Assembly: GCA_938040055.1 (NCBI GenBank)
Contig: CALHWY010000015.1
Span: 1 to 64,000 of the forward strand
Direction: 5' to 3'
DNA length: 64,000 nt
Source: an uncultured Endomicrobiia bacterium
GTDB lineage: Bacteria; Elusimicrobiota; Endomicrobiia; Endomicrobiales; Endomicrobiaceae
Both the position numbers and the translations under genes were made by a program. This document shows, one piece after another, positions 1 through 15,000 of the stretch; within the stretch, counting starts at the first letter, position 1; every line of letters begins with the position of its first letter. The notes under the pieces are model-generated. The model was not told where the DNA came from. It saw only the letters and a list, made by a program, of their open reading frames with translations, and searched no databases.

Positions 1-3000
1 TTCTTCTGCCAATGAAAGCATTCGCTCCAGTTCTTCCTTATTGTCAAAATATTTCACCGTCTCATCAAGCTGCGAAGCCTTCAACTCTTTAATATTTCCG
101 TAATCTGCTCTTTCAGCAGCAGAAATCTTGTCAGAAGGACGCATCATTGAATACGCTGAAGCACAATCACCGAAAAGCATTCCTTTTGCAGTATTCTGAG
201 CAGACAGTATCAGCGAAGCATATCTGAAACCATTCTTGCTTTCAAGATATTCTTTCTTCAGATTCTCCAAAGCTTTTGCGTATTCGCTTTCTGAGCGGCT
301 TTCCTTGGATTTCGCTATTCTGTATTTTATCAATGACGGAGCGATAATAATAAGGTCTGAAAGAGAACCAAAGAGACTGCCGACTCCGTTTATATTCCTT
401 ACAGACTCGACTCTCTCCGCCATACTAGCCATCTTGTTTTCCAGATTTTCAACGTTTCTTCTGCTTGAAGAATTCGCAGCCGAAGCATTTGAAATATCCT
501 TGTATTCGGGTTTGTCCTGAATGAAAGGAACCATTCCTTCAGCATTATAGATCTCCATTGCGATCTTAGATCTTTCGGCTATGGAAAGATTTTCCGTAAT
601 ATTATTATTTATGAAATTATCAACCACGGAAGAATTATTCTGATATAGTGTTCCGAGGTTAACGGCATCGCTCAATGAATTGCCGCCGGCTTTGCTGAGG
701 CTTATTATGCCGTTTTGCGCAAGTTCATTTATCGTAGAGAGCGCAGAATCAAAAGTTATCTCGCCGGTATTCGTATTACCGAGCAAAGCGTTTAGGGAAT
801 TCATATTATAAGACGCTATGCCGATCTGACTACGACTTCCGTCCGTATTGTAACCCATAAGGTTTAACGCATATCCTGCCGCGACGGAACCTTCCGGAGT
901 GAAACCTACGCCGTTATAATAACCTTTAGCCTGCATGTTTGCCAGCAACGGATCCGCATTTACGCCCATTTTTGCGGCAATCTCTCTAAACTCTGCAGTA
1001 GTTCTTACCGAAGGTCTTATATTATTGCTCATTCCCACCTGCGCACCGCTCTGCATTATCTGACGCTGTTCAGCTGTTTGAGTGTTCAGTATCTTTTCAT
1101 TGAACAGTCTGCCGTATTCCGCTGCTTTCATGTTCCTTATTCCCGCCGCCGTGAGATTATCAGCTTTTTCGGCGTAGGAAGCTATAGAAAGTTTATCTGA
1201 TGTCAGGAATACTTTTATATTTTTGAGAGCACCGGTCACAGGATCAGTCGCTTTTGCCCAGCTTTCGGTCATATATCTGTTACCGAGCACTCTTCCGACG
1301 AACTGTGCTACCGCGGATTCGTAGCTTAAGTGAGGATTGACGGCAATAAGGTTTATACCCTTAATATTCTTGGCAGCTTTAAAGTCAGCGCCTCTTCCCA
1401 TAATCTCAGTAACACCCAAATGGAATCTTGCTCCGCTGTCAACATACTTAGCCGCCTGGGCAACGGTTGTACTTGCTCCGTATTCTCTTCCGTTGGCTTT
1501 GAAATACTCATAAACTCCGAGAGACTCCATATAGTTCTTCATCGCATTGAGAGTAGCCTGGTCTTTCACGCCCATTATGAGCATTCTTTCGCCTTCAACT
1601 ATAGTCTGTATTCCTTTATTGAATGAACCTACAATGCTTTCGGCAGGATCAAGAACTTCAAGCTTTATCATGTCATTGGCGCCTTTCTTTATAAGAGAAG
1701 TAGTTCCGTTCACCTGAGGCAGCTCGGTTCCGCCTGTCTGTTTTATCGTCATGCTTTCTATTTCTTTTCCGCCGAGCATAGTTCTGATCGCATTGCGCGC
1801 CGCAAGAGAATAAGTACCGGTAAGACCGGCTATTCCGCGGCTGTCAGCTACAGCTTCAAGTACCATCGCGGAAGAAGATTCTTTTGGAGCGAATCTTGAG
1901 ATCTTTCCGCTGTTCCAGCCGAACTGCTTCGCTTCAATCCACTGTTTCAAACCCGCATCCGGCATAAGATCCATATTCTTACCGCCGTGCAGAAGCATTA
2001 TCTTGCCGTTGACATTATTGTAATTTACGCCTTCAACCCATGTCAGTTCTGAAGTGATGAAGTTCTTAAGGATATAGTCAATAGAGTATCCGTCATTTTT
2101 GCCTTGCTGGTTCTTGATATTCATGAACTCCTGGGCAAATCTGCTGTAATTACCGTTTTTGGCCATTGTATAAACTACACGCTGTATATAATCGGTTATG
2201 CGCATTTTACCCGAAGGAGTCGTTATTTCAATATTCTGATTCAGCAGCACCTGCATTCTTATGTTCATAGCCTGCTGTATCTGAAGCTTTCCTATACTAT
2301 TGAGTTTGCTTACATCAAAATTATCAAGCCTTTTAATAAGCTGTTTAGCCATTTTACTGTTGCCTGCTGTACCGAGCATATCCCTAAGGTCTTTGATTCC
2401 TGATTCAAGATGCTGTCTCACATAGTCCTGTCCTTCTTTTGTGAGCTCGCCGTCTTTCATGTATGACTCTAAGGTCTTAACGGTCTGGTCGGCCTCCGCG
2501 ACGTATCTCTTGATATTTGCGCTTATGTCAATTATCTCTTTGGATACCTTATCAATGAATTCCGCTTTTTTGGACATTACTTCTTCATATCCTCCGTAAG
2601 GAGATATCATAGATCTTGTCGAGTAAACCATCATATCGACTTCGTCAGCCATTATAACTCCCACTTTACCGCCTCTGATAACATTTGTATTAGCTGACTT
2701 ATCGGCCGCGTACATTGAAGCGTAATTTCCGTAAGTGGTAAAGAATATAGAGTCCTTGTCTGCTTTTACTGCCGACTTGTCTGATTTTTCGTTAAGAAGT
2801 CTGTATTTATAAAGATTTCCGTACGATTTAGACGCATTCTTATAAAGGTTAGCTATATTGATATCCGTATCGGCAAGAACAAATGACATCTTTCCTTCGT
2901 GAGCGTTAAGCATCTGCAGAACCGGCAGCAATACGGTAACTATATAGGTCTTACCTTCACCGGTACCAAGCATCGCTATTTTGCTTATTTCAGCGAAAGA

Positions 3001-6000
3001 AAGATTCTTTCCTTCGTAAGCCTTCATCAGAACATCATTGAATTTCTTGTTTACAGCATCCGTCTGTGCTACTGAAGCAAGTCTGTTAATTAGAGCATAC
3101 TCAATGAAAGCATTGAGTTTGGAAAGTTCAAAAACATTCTTCATTCTTTCCGCCGTAAGAGTTCCGTTTCCGAGTTCATTTACTAGTAAGCTGAGTTCAA
3201 GCCTTGTCGCAAGATAACTGTCACGCAGGAAGGCATCCTGCTCTTTGGCGTTCATGGAGTTGAACAATGCGTTCTTTTTCAGTCCTGCGTTTTCAGCGGC
3301 AGTAATGAAATCAGACATTCTTGATCTGAAATCGCTTGTAATGTTCCCTTCAGCCGCCTGCTTTGAATAGAATTCATAAGCTGACTGCATATCTTTTGCG
3401 TCTGCGCGTTTTTGCAGCGCTTCAAGAATGGCTCTTTGCGTATTTAGATCCATTCTCGATATAGCGTCATTAAGAAAGCACTGATAAATTTCCCCTGCTT
3501 TATCCTTCGATATAGCCTTACTGGGTGGACTACTTTTTTTAATCCTTTCTTCATATTTTGAAGTGAGGCTGTCCATTTCCTCTTTTGAAGTAATCGACTG
3601 CACTCCTTCAAATATGTCGCCTCTTACTGATTCATAGAAATTCTGTATCTTGTTTTCTATTTTTTCTATCACTCTGCCCAGAATCGAGGTCAGTTCTTTT
3701 CCCGCCATACTCTGCGGATTTATAACATCGAGAGCAGATTGCAACGAAGAACGCAGTTCCGTGGCCACAGCTTCGTTCTTTTCGGCAATAACAGCGAGCT
3801 TTTCAGCAAATCTCGTAAATTCGCACAGATTGCCGCATTTCATTGCAGAATCTTTCAAACTGTAGATAGTTACTTCTTCACCGAGCAGTTTGAAAGTATT
3901 CTTTCCGGACTGTGTCATGAATTTGCCGTCAGCATTTATTCTGGCTGTATTATAGTTGCGCATGAATATATCGGCGCATTCCGCTTTAAGCATATCTTTG
4001 ACCGTCTGATTATTTGTAAGCTGCCTCTTGAATCCTAAGCCAAGGTCAATAGTTTCTTTGGCATAAAGCCCTTCAAGCATCCTTATGCCTGAAATATTGT
4101 CTTTAACTTCATAGACTTCCCTTATCCGATTTCTGATAAGTTCCGCGATACTTGTAGTAAATTCGTCTCTCAAAGTATTCGGTATCAATATTTCCCCGTT
4201 AAGAAACTTACGGGCAGCATCAAGACTTGTCGCTTTTCCTATAGTTAAGTCGTGCCTCAACATATAGTATTTCATGTTCCTTTCCTGCATTCTTGAAGGA
4301 ACAAACAACATTGAAGCATTGCCAAGAAAGAATTCAAAATAACCTGTCTCTTCGCCGTATTTCTTATCAAGTCCGAGTCCTTCATCCAGGCTCTTTCCGA
4401 GATGTCCGAAAGCTTTGCCTACAAGTTCGAACTGTTTTATGGTGAGAGCGGTGCCTATCCCGGTAGATTCAAGCAATCTTGCAATAGTCATATTCCCGCT
4501 AGTGAATATATTAAATACACTTCCGCTTTCAGCCCATTTTGCAGTAAATTTATTAAGTCCTCTGCTTATAAAATTATTTCCGCCGAACATCGCCGTTCCG
4601 GGCATCGCCATTTCAAAGAAAGGCGAAACGATAAAGCCCATTCCGAAGCCGCCTCTTACAGCATCCCATGCGGCTTTGCCGTCGCCGTTATCAAGGCCTG
4701 TAAAGAAAGTATTTATATAACCGTTCTTAACAGTATCCAGGAAACTGCCGTCAAGATTTCCTTGTATGGCCGCAAACACTGTATTGTAAAGAGGCGCACC
4801 CAATGCATTAAATTTGGCAAGATGCACGCCGGACTGAAGTGTTCCCATAAGTGTTTCAAAAGGGCTGCCTGTGATCCTTCCGAAAGCTCCGCCGATATTC
4901 TGGTTAACCCACAAGCCTGTAAATGCCGGCGCTATTATACTCAGTGTCCCGCCGACAAGAGCTCCTCCGACGAATATCGCCTGCAGATTATCATAGGTCA
5001 AACCTTCAAAAACGCCGACCCCCCGCACTATATTACTTGAGATCGTCATTGCGGAATATAAAGCGGTCATCGCGAGACCGCTCTGAACAGCATTTGAAGC
5101 GTGATATGTGAATTTCTGATAAGCCGACATTTTATTATAGTTTGTAAGGTATTGACCCTTAAGAGTTTGAATATTCTTTCTAGCCTGTATCTTATCGTCT
5201 CTGAACTGGCTTCTCAGCTGTTTATTCACCTCTTTCTTTGCTTGTTTTATCTCAGGCTGAGTCTTTCCTGCAGCGGCTGAAGATGCCTGTCTGGCTGCCT
5301 GTATCCTGTTGACATTGCCTGTCAAAGAGTTGTAGCTGAGCGCGGCAGCCATCACGATATCAAACACTCCTGAAGCATGTTTTCCGTTAGAGAAATTATA
5401 ATTCGCGCTTTCCATTGAACGATAGATCAACGTTCCGGTTATGGCTTTAGATAATACAAAGCCCGCTTTTGACAAACCTTTTGAAACTCTGAAAGCCGTG
5501 CTTGCGCCGCCAAGGCCAAATCCCACCAAAGCCCCGGCGCCTCCGCCTACAGACGCAGCATGCTTCCAGTCAATGTTGCCGTTCCTTACAGCCTGAACTG
5601 CAATATCTGAAGCAAAACCTATCGCATATCCTATCGCAATATTTTTTGCGCCTCTTATAGCAGATGCTCTAAATATAGTTGAAGAGAACTGTGCGAAAAC
5701 ATTATTGACAGCAAGCTCAATTCCGCCTTTAGTGAACAGTGCCTGAACACCCGTGCCGAAGGATCTTCCAACATTTGCTATTGAACTTGCTCCGAATATA
5801 GTTGTTACCGCCATAACAGCAGCAATACCAAGATTCAGGAAGCCTTCAGCCGTCTTGCCTTTCTGGAAACATCTTACAGCGGCAAATACGGATTTACCCA
5901 CCGCATAACTGCCGACCGCGGCCGCAATGATTCCCCCCATTGCGGCAAATCCTACCGCAAGAGATGAACCTCCGCTGAATGGAGTAAGTATTACTGACGC

Positions 6001-9000
6001 TACAAAAACTGCCGCAGCGGCAATACTTGCCACTGACAGAGCCGTTACTACTTTCTGTACCGTCTTATTGTCCGTCTGAGCGTTCACATGGTAAAGATCA
6101 CTGTAGATCTGTGCTGCCTGTTTATCTCTCACATCACTGTAAGCCGTTCTTTCTCCGCTTAGCCATTCATAAAGATTGCTGGCAATACCCTGAAGCGTGA
6201 GATAATTGTAGCCTATATAATCTACCAACTTCACTGCTCCGGAAACGGTTTCAGTAAACTTCTGCCAGTTTGTCGCGCCTATAGCTTCATAGCTTCCGTC
6301 CGAATTGAATTTAGTTCCGTACTTGGCTATAGTGCCGTCGTTAAGAACAGACCCAACTCCGAGAATCGATCCTTCGGCATATATAGCAGAATTGAGTCCC
6401 GCTTTTGAAAGTGAGTTGCTGTCGCAGTTATATATTATTCCGCTTGCACGAATTCCGTCTTTATCGCTTGATTTGACGTTCCCGTAAAAATACGCATTGG
6501 CTTTATCACTCTGACGTGAAACTGAAGAGCCTCCGGTGGAAGCGCTGCTTTCAGGAAAATAAGCGTTTCTGATTATAACAGCACCTTTTATTGATCCGCT
6601 GAACAATCCGTTATTTGATGTGATATTAACTGCCGCGCCTGCCAGGAAGCAGATATCTGTCGAGGCATTGCCCGCAGACTTGCTCCAGCCGTCGCCGTCT
6701 TCGTTCATGTCGATGTAGAGGTTTTTGGCCAGCACTATCTGGTTCAACGAATTGCCGGTCATAACAAGCTCGCCTTTATTAAAAGTCTGACCGCTAATGG
6801 TTAGCGCTTTCGTATTGCTTATTGTTATGCCTTTACCGAGCGCAGCGAGATCCGTATCTCCGGAAGCTATTATCTTGTCTAGTATAGCGTTTTGTTCAGA
6901 CTTGGAGAGGTTATACCATTTTTCTCCGCCATAATGTTCATATGAAAGTTTCTTAAAATACTGGGGATCATACGCATTAAGTCTCTTATGCATAAGCGAA
7001 GACAATGATATCTCTTCGCCTTTTTTGAAGATCTCACTTCCTTCAGTTGATCCGTCATCGAACTGGAATGGAGTTCTTGCGATATTAGCTTTTGAACCTT
7101 TAAGTCCGAGAACTATTGTCGCGGCAGTGTCTTTGGTCGCATTAAGGTGCAGAAAATATCTTCCTTGCTCAAATGAAGCTTTTAATATAAGGTTCGCATC
7201 CTCGTTTATAGTGGCACTGTACAATTCTCCGCCTTTAGTTCTATCCATCGTATATCCAGCAGAAACTTCTATTCCACAGGTACCGATTGAACCGATTATG
7301 TCCGCAGCCGCATAAGGATTTCCGTACATCATCGTTCCGGATAGGCTTATGCCATCATGTATGACTATATTGTCCACATGGTCGCCAAGACTTGCATCAA
7401 TAGCATTACGTATATGTTTTTTGATGGCTGTTTCACCACCTTCATATGCATAAGCAAAACCCTGTGAACTTGCCCATGAAGCGCCGTTGTATGACATACT
7501 GCCAATCTTTATTTTTACGTTTACCCCTTCAGCCACAATTACGCTTGACCCTGCGAGAGCGGTAGTTCCGTTGACCATAATCAAAGCGTCTCCGGTCGTT
7601 CTGTTAACAGTAATCTTGCTGCCCGCGCCGCCGGCCTTTACATAATCTGCTGTTTCAGTAATCACAGCAATGGTCTGGCTTATTGGTTTTGAAGCTTCTC
7701 CGCCGTTTGCCTGCTTATCGCCCGTAGCTTTTTTCTGAGGTACCGAATCCGAGCTGCCAAGGAGATAAATATTGGCAAGGTTAATGTCTTTATCAACTTT
7801 CCATTCAGAATTAAGTTTATATTCCCAAGCCACCTGCCTCGTTGAGCCGTCTTCAGGGTTGGTATAGCTGTTGAGCACTCCATTGATCCGATATCCGCTT
7901 CCGTTAGCGCCCGCCACTGTGCAGCCCGAAGCGCTTGTAATGCTGTTTTCAGAAACTACATACAGATTGTTATCCGCTCCCTGAACGGTATTGAATGTAA
8001 TGGTATTGAAATAATTACCGGCAGGCAGGCCGAGATCCGAGAGCGTTTCCGGATTCGCATGATCGGTAGTGCGTATAGTATTATTTACATCAACAGTCCA
8101 ATCTGCATGAAAGCCCGGCAGTAAAGTGCCGTCCGCATCATGCCGGGTCCATCCGACCGCTTGTTTTTCAAAACCAAATCCGGCGATAGACTGGTCAGCA
8201 TATACCTTTTTGCATCCCATCTTGGACAATATTGCGTCAGAGATCGTCCTTTCTTTGCTTGCAAGAAGTAAAGCATAATCTGCCTTTTGCTTATCTTCAT
8301 TTGCCTTTCTAAGAGCGTTTATGAGCTGTACAGGTTTGTTGAATGTTCTGGCACTGTCGCTTATTCTCTGTATATCAATGGCATTATAAGTTTTTGAAGC
8401 CTCTTCAAGAACTCTTGGGTATTTATTTGAATCTATGCCTTCAGCAACCATGCCTATAAATCTGTTATATATTATTGTCTTCTCGGCATTCATTTCTTCG
8501 TATTCATTTCCAAGCATGAGTTTCGTCATTAATACGGCCGAGTCATTGCCTCCCAGTGCAAAGAACAATTCGGCGGCAAGAGCTTTATCACTGAATTCTC
8601 CATCATTAATGCCGAATGCGCCGAATATTCTGTCATTGCCGTCTTTGTCAACACCGTATTTGGCGTATATAGAACGAACTTCACCACAGTCTATCTCGCC
8701 TGTCTCTTCATTGACTGCGCCTCTGATCTTTTTAGCAAAATCCCCATTGCGTTCTTGTACTTCTTTTCCTAAAGCAGCCTTTTGTCCTTCTATTTCTTTC
8801 TTGAAATACTCAACCGCTTTAAGATTGCCTGCCGCAGCCGCCTTGTCTTGCTCGGCCTGCAGTTTATTTACTGAATCAACATATACACAGACATCATCAT
8901 ATTCGTCAACATTGAATGTGCTTTCAAACCATGCGCTCAGCTGTATATCTGTTGCTGTCCTGCTCATTTGAGTCCATTCTGACCATCCGCTTGTATCGGC

Positions 9001-12000
9001 ACCGAACGCTGAACCTATGCCACCTATAAGGTCGTCAATAAAAACGCCTTTAATGATATCGTAAAATACAATATCCGCTGCAAGGTCTTTTACTATCACA
9101 TTGCCGATCATATCGGTAAAGATCACTTTTGAAAGATCCTTGCCAAGATCGCCGAAGAATTGACCCACGGTCTTCTTATCGGTGACCATATCGTAAACTC
9201 CGCCTATACAGTCAATACATGCTGTGTTCCAGACGAGATCAACACAGATCGTGTTCCAGACGAGATCAACACAGATCGTGTTCCATATGAGATCCACATA
9301 ACATGTATCCCATACAAAATCTTTGACCGCGGTTGCCACGGAGGGAACAACACCGGCAACAGAATCCCAGGCTTTTTGATACCATGCTCTCGGATGTTCA
9401 GGAGGAGCAATAGCCGTACCGTCAGCGTTCATTGCATATGTCTTTTTACCCATTTCAAAAGCGGCGTCAGAACTGTAAGTCTGTCCTATAACGTTTCCGT
9501 CACTGCCGATCTTAACCGTCCTGCTGCCGCCCTTCCACTGACCGCCCTTTACGTCTACACCCTTTATGTTATCTTCAACAGTTATCTTTTTTCCGGCAAG
9601 CTGCTGAGTGAAGGAAACATTCTGATACATCGTCTTTTCAAGAATAGGTTTGCCTTCAGCATCTCTCGCAATAACTTTGTAATCCGTACCGGCAGCGTTG
9701 CTGAGCTTATAGTCATATCTTACAATACTGCCCTTATTGAATTTTGCGTTATTGATACCTGCAACGGTCTGTCCGATTATATCCATCAATGTATAATGAG
9801 ATGAAACTCCGGATTTATTATATTCAGTATATGTTTTTATGTTAGCAGGAGTTCCGACAGCAACCGTTTTCGCGAAAGTACCGTCAGAGATAAATACAGG
9901 ATTGCCCTTCTCATCCAAAGCATCTATACGCAGAACTCCTTCTTTTATCTCCTGACCAAAGAATTTTGAACCCTGGTTGAATTTTGAACCCAAAGCAAAA
10001 ACATTACTCTGTGAGAATATGTTATCAAAGCTACCGGCGTTAGCAAAACTGAAGTTTCCTGTAATGCGCCATCCGTCAGGATTTGAAGGATCCCCGACCT
10101 CGACTGCCGTACCGTTGAAAGGAACATTCCTGCCGTTCCATTTCTTACTTTGCTTTTCAGTAGGAGCCTGCTGTTTTCCGTCGGCTTTGCCGGACTGTTT
10201 CTTTACCAAAATATTATCTGCAGTTCCGTTTATCGAGAGCAAATTCATTGAGTTGTGGAATATATCAACCGTTCCGCCTTCAACTACGGCAGTTCCGCCG
10301 TCCACCATTTTAACGGTCTGTTCGAACATAGCATTAAACCTGCCCTTAGCATTAACTGTGGCAGTCACCTTATTTAGTTTAGAGGTAGCACCGCCTATCA
10401 TTGTTGTAATGTTAGAACCTTCAAGGACAGGGCTCCTGCCGACTCCGTAATGCGTAAGAATACCATTACCTAGAGTAATCTGCTGCCCTTTCTTATAGGA
10501 AAGCATGACCGTATTATTACCGGTTCCCTTATTGATCCAGCCTTCAAATAAAGTACCCTGCACTGAATCTATATCTTGAGCGGCATACAAAGCCAGCCCA
10601 GTTCTATTGTCACATTTTAAACCGAGCTTTGTGCCTTTTCCAAGATTAGCTCCAAAACCTAAAATACTATTTGTAAGGCTGGAGTCTCCTACCGATAAAA
10701 CAACCTCTTTATCTTTATTAGCATCAAGGTTCATAATATTGTTGAAAAGCCGGAATGAATTTGCAGGAAGTTCTCCTTTAAAGATGCCTGGGAAGCTAAG
10801 GGAATTTATTCCATTAGGGTCAATATCTATACCTATGTCTTGTAAATTGCTTATCATTATTTTTTTAACGTCAACACCTTCGGCAATCGAATAGGAAGCA
10901 TTTTTGTCGCCTACCCACTGCCCTTTATTGTTCATCCTATATTCGCTCTTAAGGTCTAACGGTATTCCGCCACACAAAATTCTTGAACCGGCAAGCGCTA
11001 CAGCACCTTCTCCAAACACGGCAAGCTTTCCTTTCCTTATTGAAAGAATGCCTTTTGAAACACTTAATGCCTTATCGGTTTCAATAATAACAGCATTTGT
11101 CTTTACCTCAGACAGAGAATTATCGACTGCAGGCTTTTCTCCTGCAACTCCTGAAGACGCGCTTTCTCTGAGAGGTCTCTTGTTTAAAACAAACTTATTG
11201 CCGTCTATTTTGACTTCTCCTTCAAGATACGTACTTCCATCTTCGGAAATAAATTTGGCGTCCTGTAAGGTACCTCTTGTTTCATAAACAATATTTTTCT
11301 TTTTGCCACCTTCAGTCACTTGCTCAATGTTCTTATGGACATAAGTTCCGGAAATACTTAAAGCTCCATTCTTTAGCGTGAGATCGCCGTCGCTATTTTG
11401 AATCCATTCAACTTCAACTCTCTCGGCACTTACAATATAATCGGCATCAGGAGCGGTTGCTACGCTGCCACCTGATTTTCCTGGCAGCAGCACCGGCAAA
11501 ATAGGTTCCCGAGCTGCATATGAATTTTTCGCGTAGATCAGGGTTTCAGTGCAGTCAGCGGTAAGCTCCCTTGTGCGTATGTAAATACTCGCTGTTCCTT
11601 CATCCACCTTATATCCCAATTCCTCGGTTCCGGCGTTAAAAAAAGTTACTTTATTAATCTCCTCAGTATGGATTAAAGTAGTTCGTCTATTTCTGTCAAA
11701 AGTTTTCGTTGTCTTAATCACTGAATTATTAGCAGAATTGGGATTTCCTATGAAATCTGCCGTAGCTTTCATAATATCGCTTGGATCAACTAAGGTCACA
11801 TTTGTCGTTTTGATGTCTGTACTCTCTTCTTTATCGCCATTCGTTTTCCTGCTTACATTTCGGAAAAAAGTTACATTGCCTTCGGAGAGTGTATATTTGC
11901 TTATATTGCTTCTCTTCGCTTTATCTGTAAACGCAACAGCTTCTGCCGTTCTGATAACATTATTTTTTTGATCTCTTACAACAATGCTGCCTCTTGTTTT

Positions 12001-15000
12001 CTCAGTAACGGCCCAGTTATTTCTCCAGTCAGCATCATTCCCAAGCGGTGCACTTATTATAATAGTGTACCCTGTGGCCTGGTCCGCTGTTTTTTTGACC
12101 AATACCGCATTATTTTGGCTATCAAAACTGATTGTATGCACTTTTTCAAGATCTATATAATTTGGCGCTACTTTGCTGAAAGAATCGTACAAAGCATCCT
12201 GCTCCCGCATTTTCAATCCGCTCGCACTTGCATTTTTCAGAATTTGCGCGTATTTAGCTATTAATGATTCTCCCCCGCCTTTACCTTTTTTCTGCACAAC
12301 TTTTCCTGCAGGGTCAAATGCGTCTCTAAGATCATTTCTTGTACCGTTGATTAATCTTGCGCCGTTCTCAGCAAATACAATTTCAGTTTCTTCAAAAGCG
12401 GTAGGAATACCGCCCTTAAATTCAGATGTATACGCAGTGCGGTTTTCATTCTTACTCAATCCCCACTCGGTTACTCTTTCAGCCTCTCCCAATACAACTC
12501 CGCTTGTTCTCAAATTAAGACCGCCGGCGGTCGTGTATATGTGTTCGCCTTCCGCGGCTTTTACATCATAAACTATGGCATTAACCGCTTTCGCGTCCGC
12601 AGAGAAAGACTCCGTCAAAATTTTCCGGCCGCCCTCTTTCTCCGCTATGTCAAAATAAATATTATCCCCGTACGCTTTATTAAACGTGTAGTCCATAGCA
12701 ATCTGCGCGGGGGTTCCCGACGCAATATTACCGGGCGTATATCCGATAACTTTTCCCGTATAAACATTCTCTCCGTTTTTATCCTTTAATGTGTCCGCGA
12801 TAAGCAAATTATTAGCTTTGAGATAGTCAAAACCCGCGCCCGGATTTTGAGCATACGCGACTCTGATATTTCTTTCATCTGCGCCTTCTCTAAGCGTTAT
12901 AACCCTGAGTTCTCCCGCATTTGAGAGAGAACGCTGCACCACTTCTTTGCCGCTTACCGTAATACCCTGGCTTATCAGCGCTGAAGTATTATTTAAATCT
13001 TTTATTCCGTCGCTTACATATCCGTACAGCTTTACGGATAAATTAGCCAAAGCGTCGGAAACCGGTTTGCCGTTTTCGGCTATGGCGCCCATCAACTTGC
13101 CCGCCTGCGCATAAGCCGCTTCCGACGGCGCGCTTTTTGCTATTTTGTCATATGCCGACTCCATCTTCTTGCCGACGGCATTATTGACTTTTATCTGCAC
13201 GACTTCTATTCTGGGAGATATCATATCCGCGTAAGCAATTTTCGACAAAGATTCCGCCTGCGTATCCTTGCCGTGAACTTCCGCTATCCTAGCGTGAACG
13301 GCATCCGCCGCAGTCTCTAAATTCTTTATTGACGCCGTATATATTTTCAGGGCTTCTTTCGCCGCTTTCTCTTTAAACCGGGAAACGACCGGCATTGCCC
13401 CCAAAATACTGCCGTCTCCGGCAAGCCCGGCGTAAAGTTTCCCAGACATTTCGGCTGCGGATACCGCTTTATCCTGCTGAATTACAACAGCGTTTATTCT
13501 GGCATGCTTTTCAAGACCGGCCGCGACGCTGTCCGCTTTCCCGGCAAAAACGGCTCCCTCAAGCCCTTTGTCTATAATTTTATCCGCTCCGGCAATATCG
13601 CCTATGCTCCTATGGAATTTTGCCGCAGCGTCATATACCGCGCCTTTTTCAGCATTTGCGCCGACATAAATATTTTCCGCAACAAATCCCGCGGCATAAT
13701 CTTTCTCGGCTCTGAAAGCTTTAGCATCCGCTACCTGTATTTTTATATTATGGCGTACGGCGGTATTTTTATTAATAATCTCTTTGGCTGCTTTATTTCC
13801 GCCGTAAACGCGCACGCTTTCAGCCAAAGCTTTGCCTGTGCCCGCATAAAATTTTTCCGCATTTTCAAGCTTTTTCCGAGCTGATATCCGTTGCGACGCA
13901 TCTCCTTTGAGATGCGAATTTACGGTATTGTCTTTATGCCAGCCGAGATTGACCTCTGCGGCCGCATTAATAATTGATTTTTTGCCTACATCAACCATCT
14001 GCGAAAAACTTGCCCCGCCTTTATAAGCTTTTTTCATATTGCCCGCGGTGCTTGACAAGCCGTCCAATACTTTCGAGCCTGTTCGGACAAATTTTCCGAG
14101 CAGTGTTGACACTTTGGGCTTTGCCGGTTCAGAGGCCGCGCTGCCGCTAATCTGCGCCCCGGATTTCCTTGCCGCTTCCGTTTTCTTCTGATAGATCGCG
14201 TCATTAAGAGCCCTTTTCCCGTCTTCTGTAGTAATGTTATAACTCTTTTTATCAAATATGACCTTTTCCACTGTTTTTCCGTCAGCACTTACAATATGTT
14301 TCATGCCGTTTGCATGAAAAGAAGCATTGTAAACCTCTGTTTTCTTGATCATTTTTCCGTCTAGATCCGTGGCAATCACATTATATTCTCCGGATTTAGC
14401 GAGCTTATAGTAAACTTTCATGCTGCTCCCCGCAGCCCATTTTCTGCCATCCCCTGCTTTATCGGACATAGCGCCTTTTAAAATATGCTGCGAATAAACA
14501 GCCGTAAATCCGCTTCTATCCAGTTCCCCGTACAGCTCACCCATTCTCACGGTTGCCAAACTGCCGTCGGCAACAAATATGCGCCGTCCGTTTTTATCTA
14601 TATCCGCTATAAGCACTATGCCGCTTGTAATTTTGCCCAGCCCTAATACGTCGCTGCCGGTTGTAAACCTGTTGCCTTTTGAGAAAAGGTTCTCTCTGGT
14701 AAATATCTGCTCAAAAGCACCTGCTCCGCTGAAATCCACACCGGAAACGGTCATAGCCCCGTTTACTATCCACGCGTCGGGATTTCTCGGATCTTTGCCG
14801 ACAGCGACGGTTTTGCCGTAAAAATCGACTTTTTCATTTCCGGATTTCCCTCCGGAAGACGCTGCCGCCGGATTATACACTTGCACGTCCGAGACGTTAA
14901 ATTCCGCTTTGACAATATTAAAAGACTTATCCGTTAAAAGAACCTCAGCTTTTACCATGCTGGCGGTTCCTTTATTGTGGACGAATTTCAGAGCCGGATT

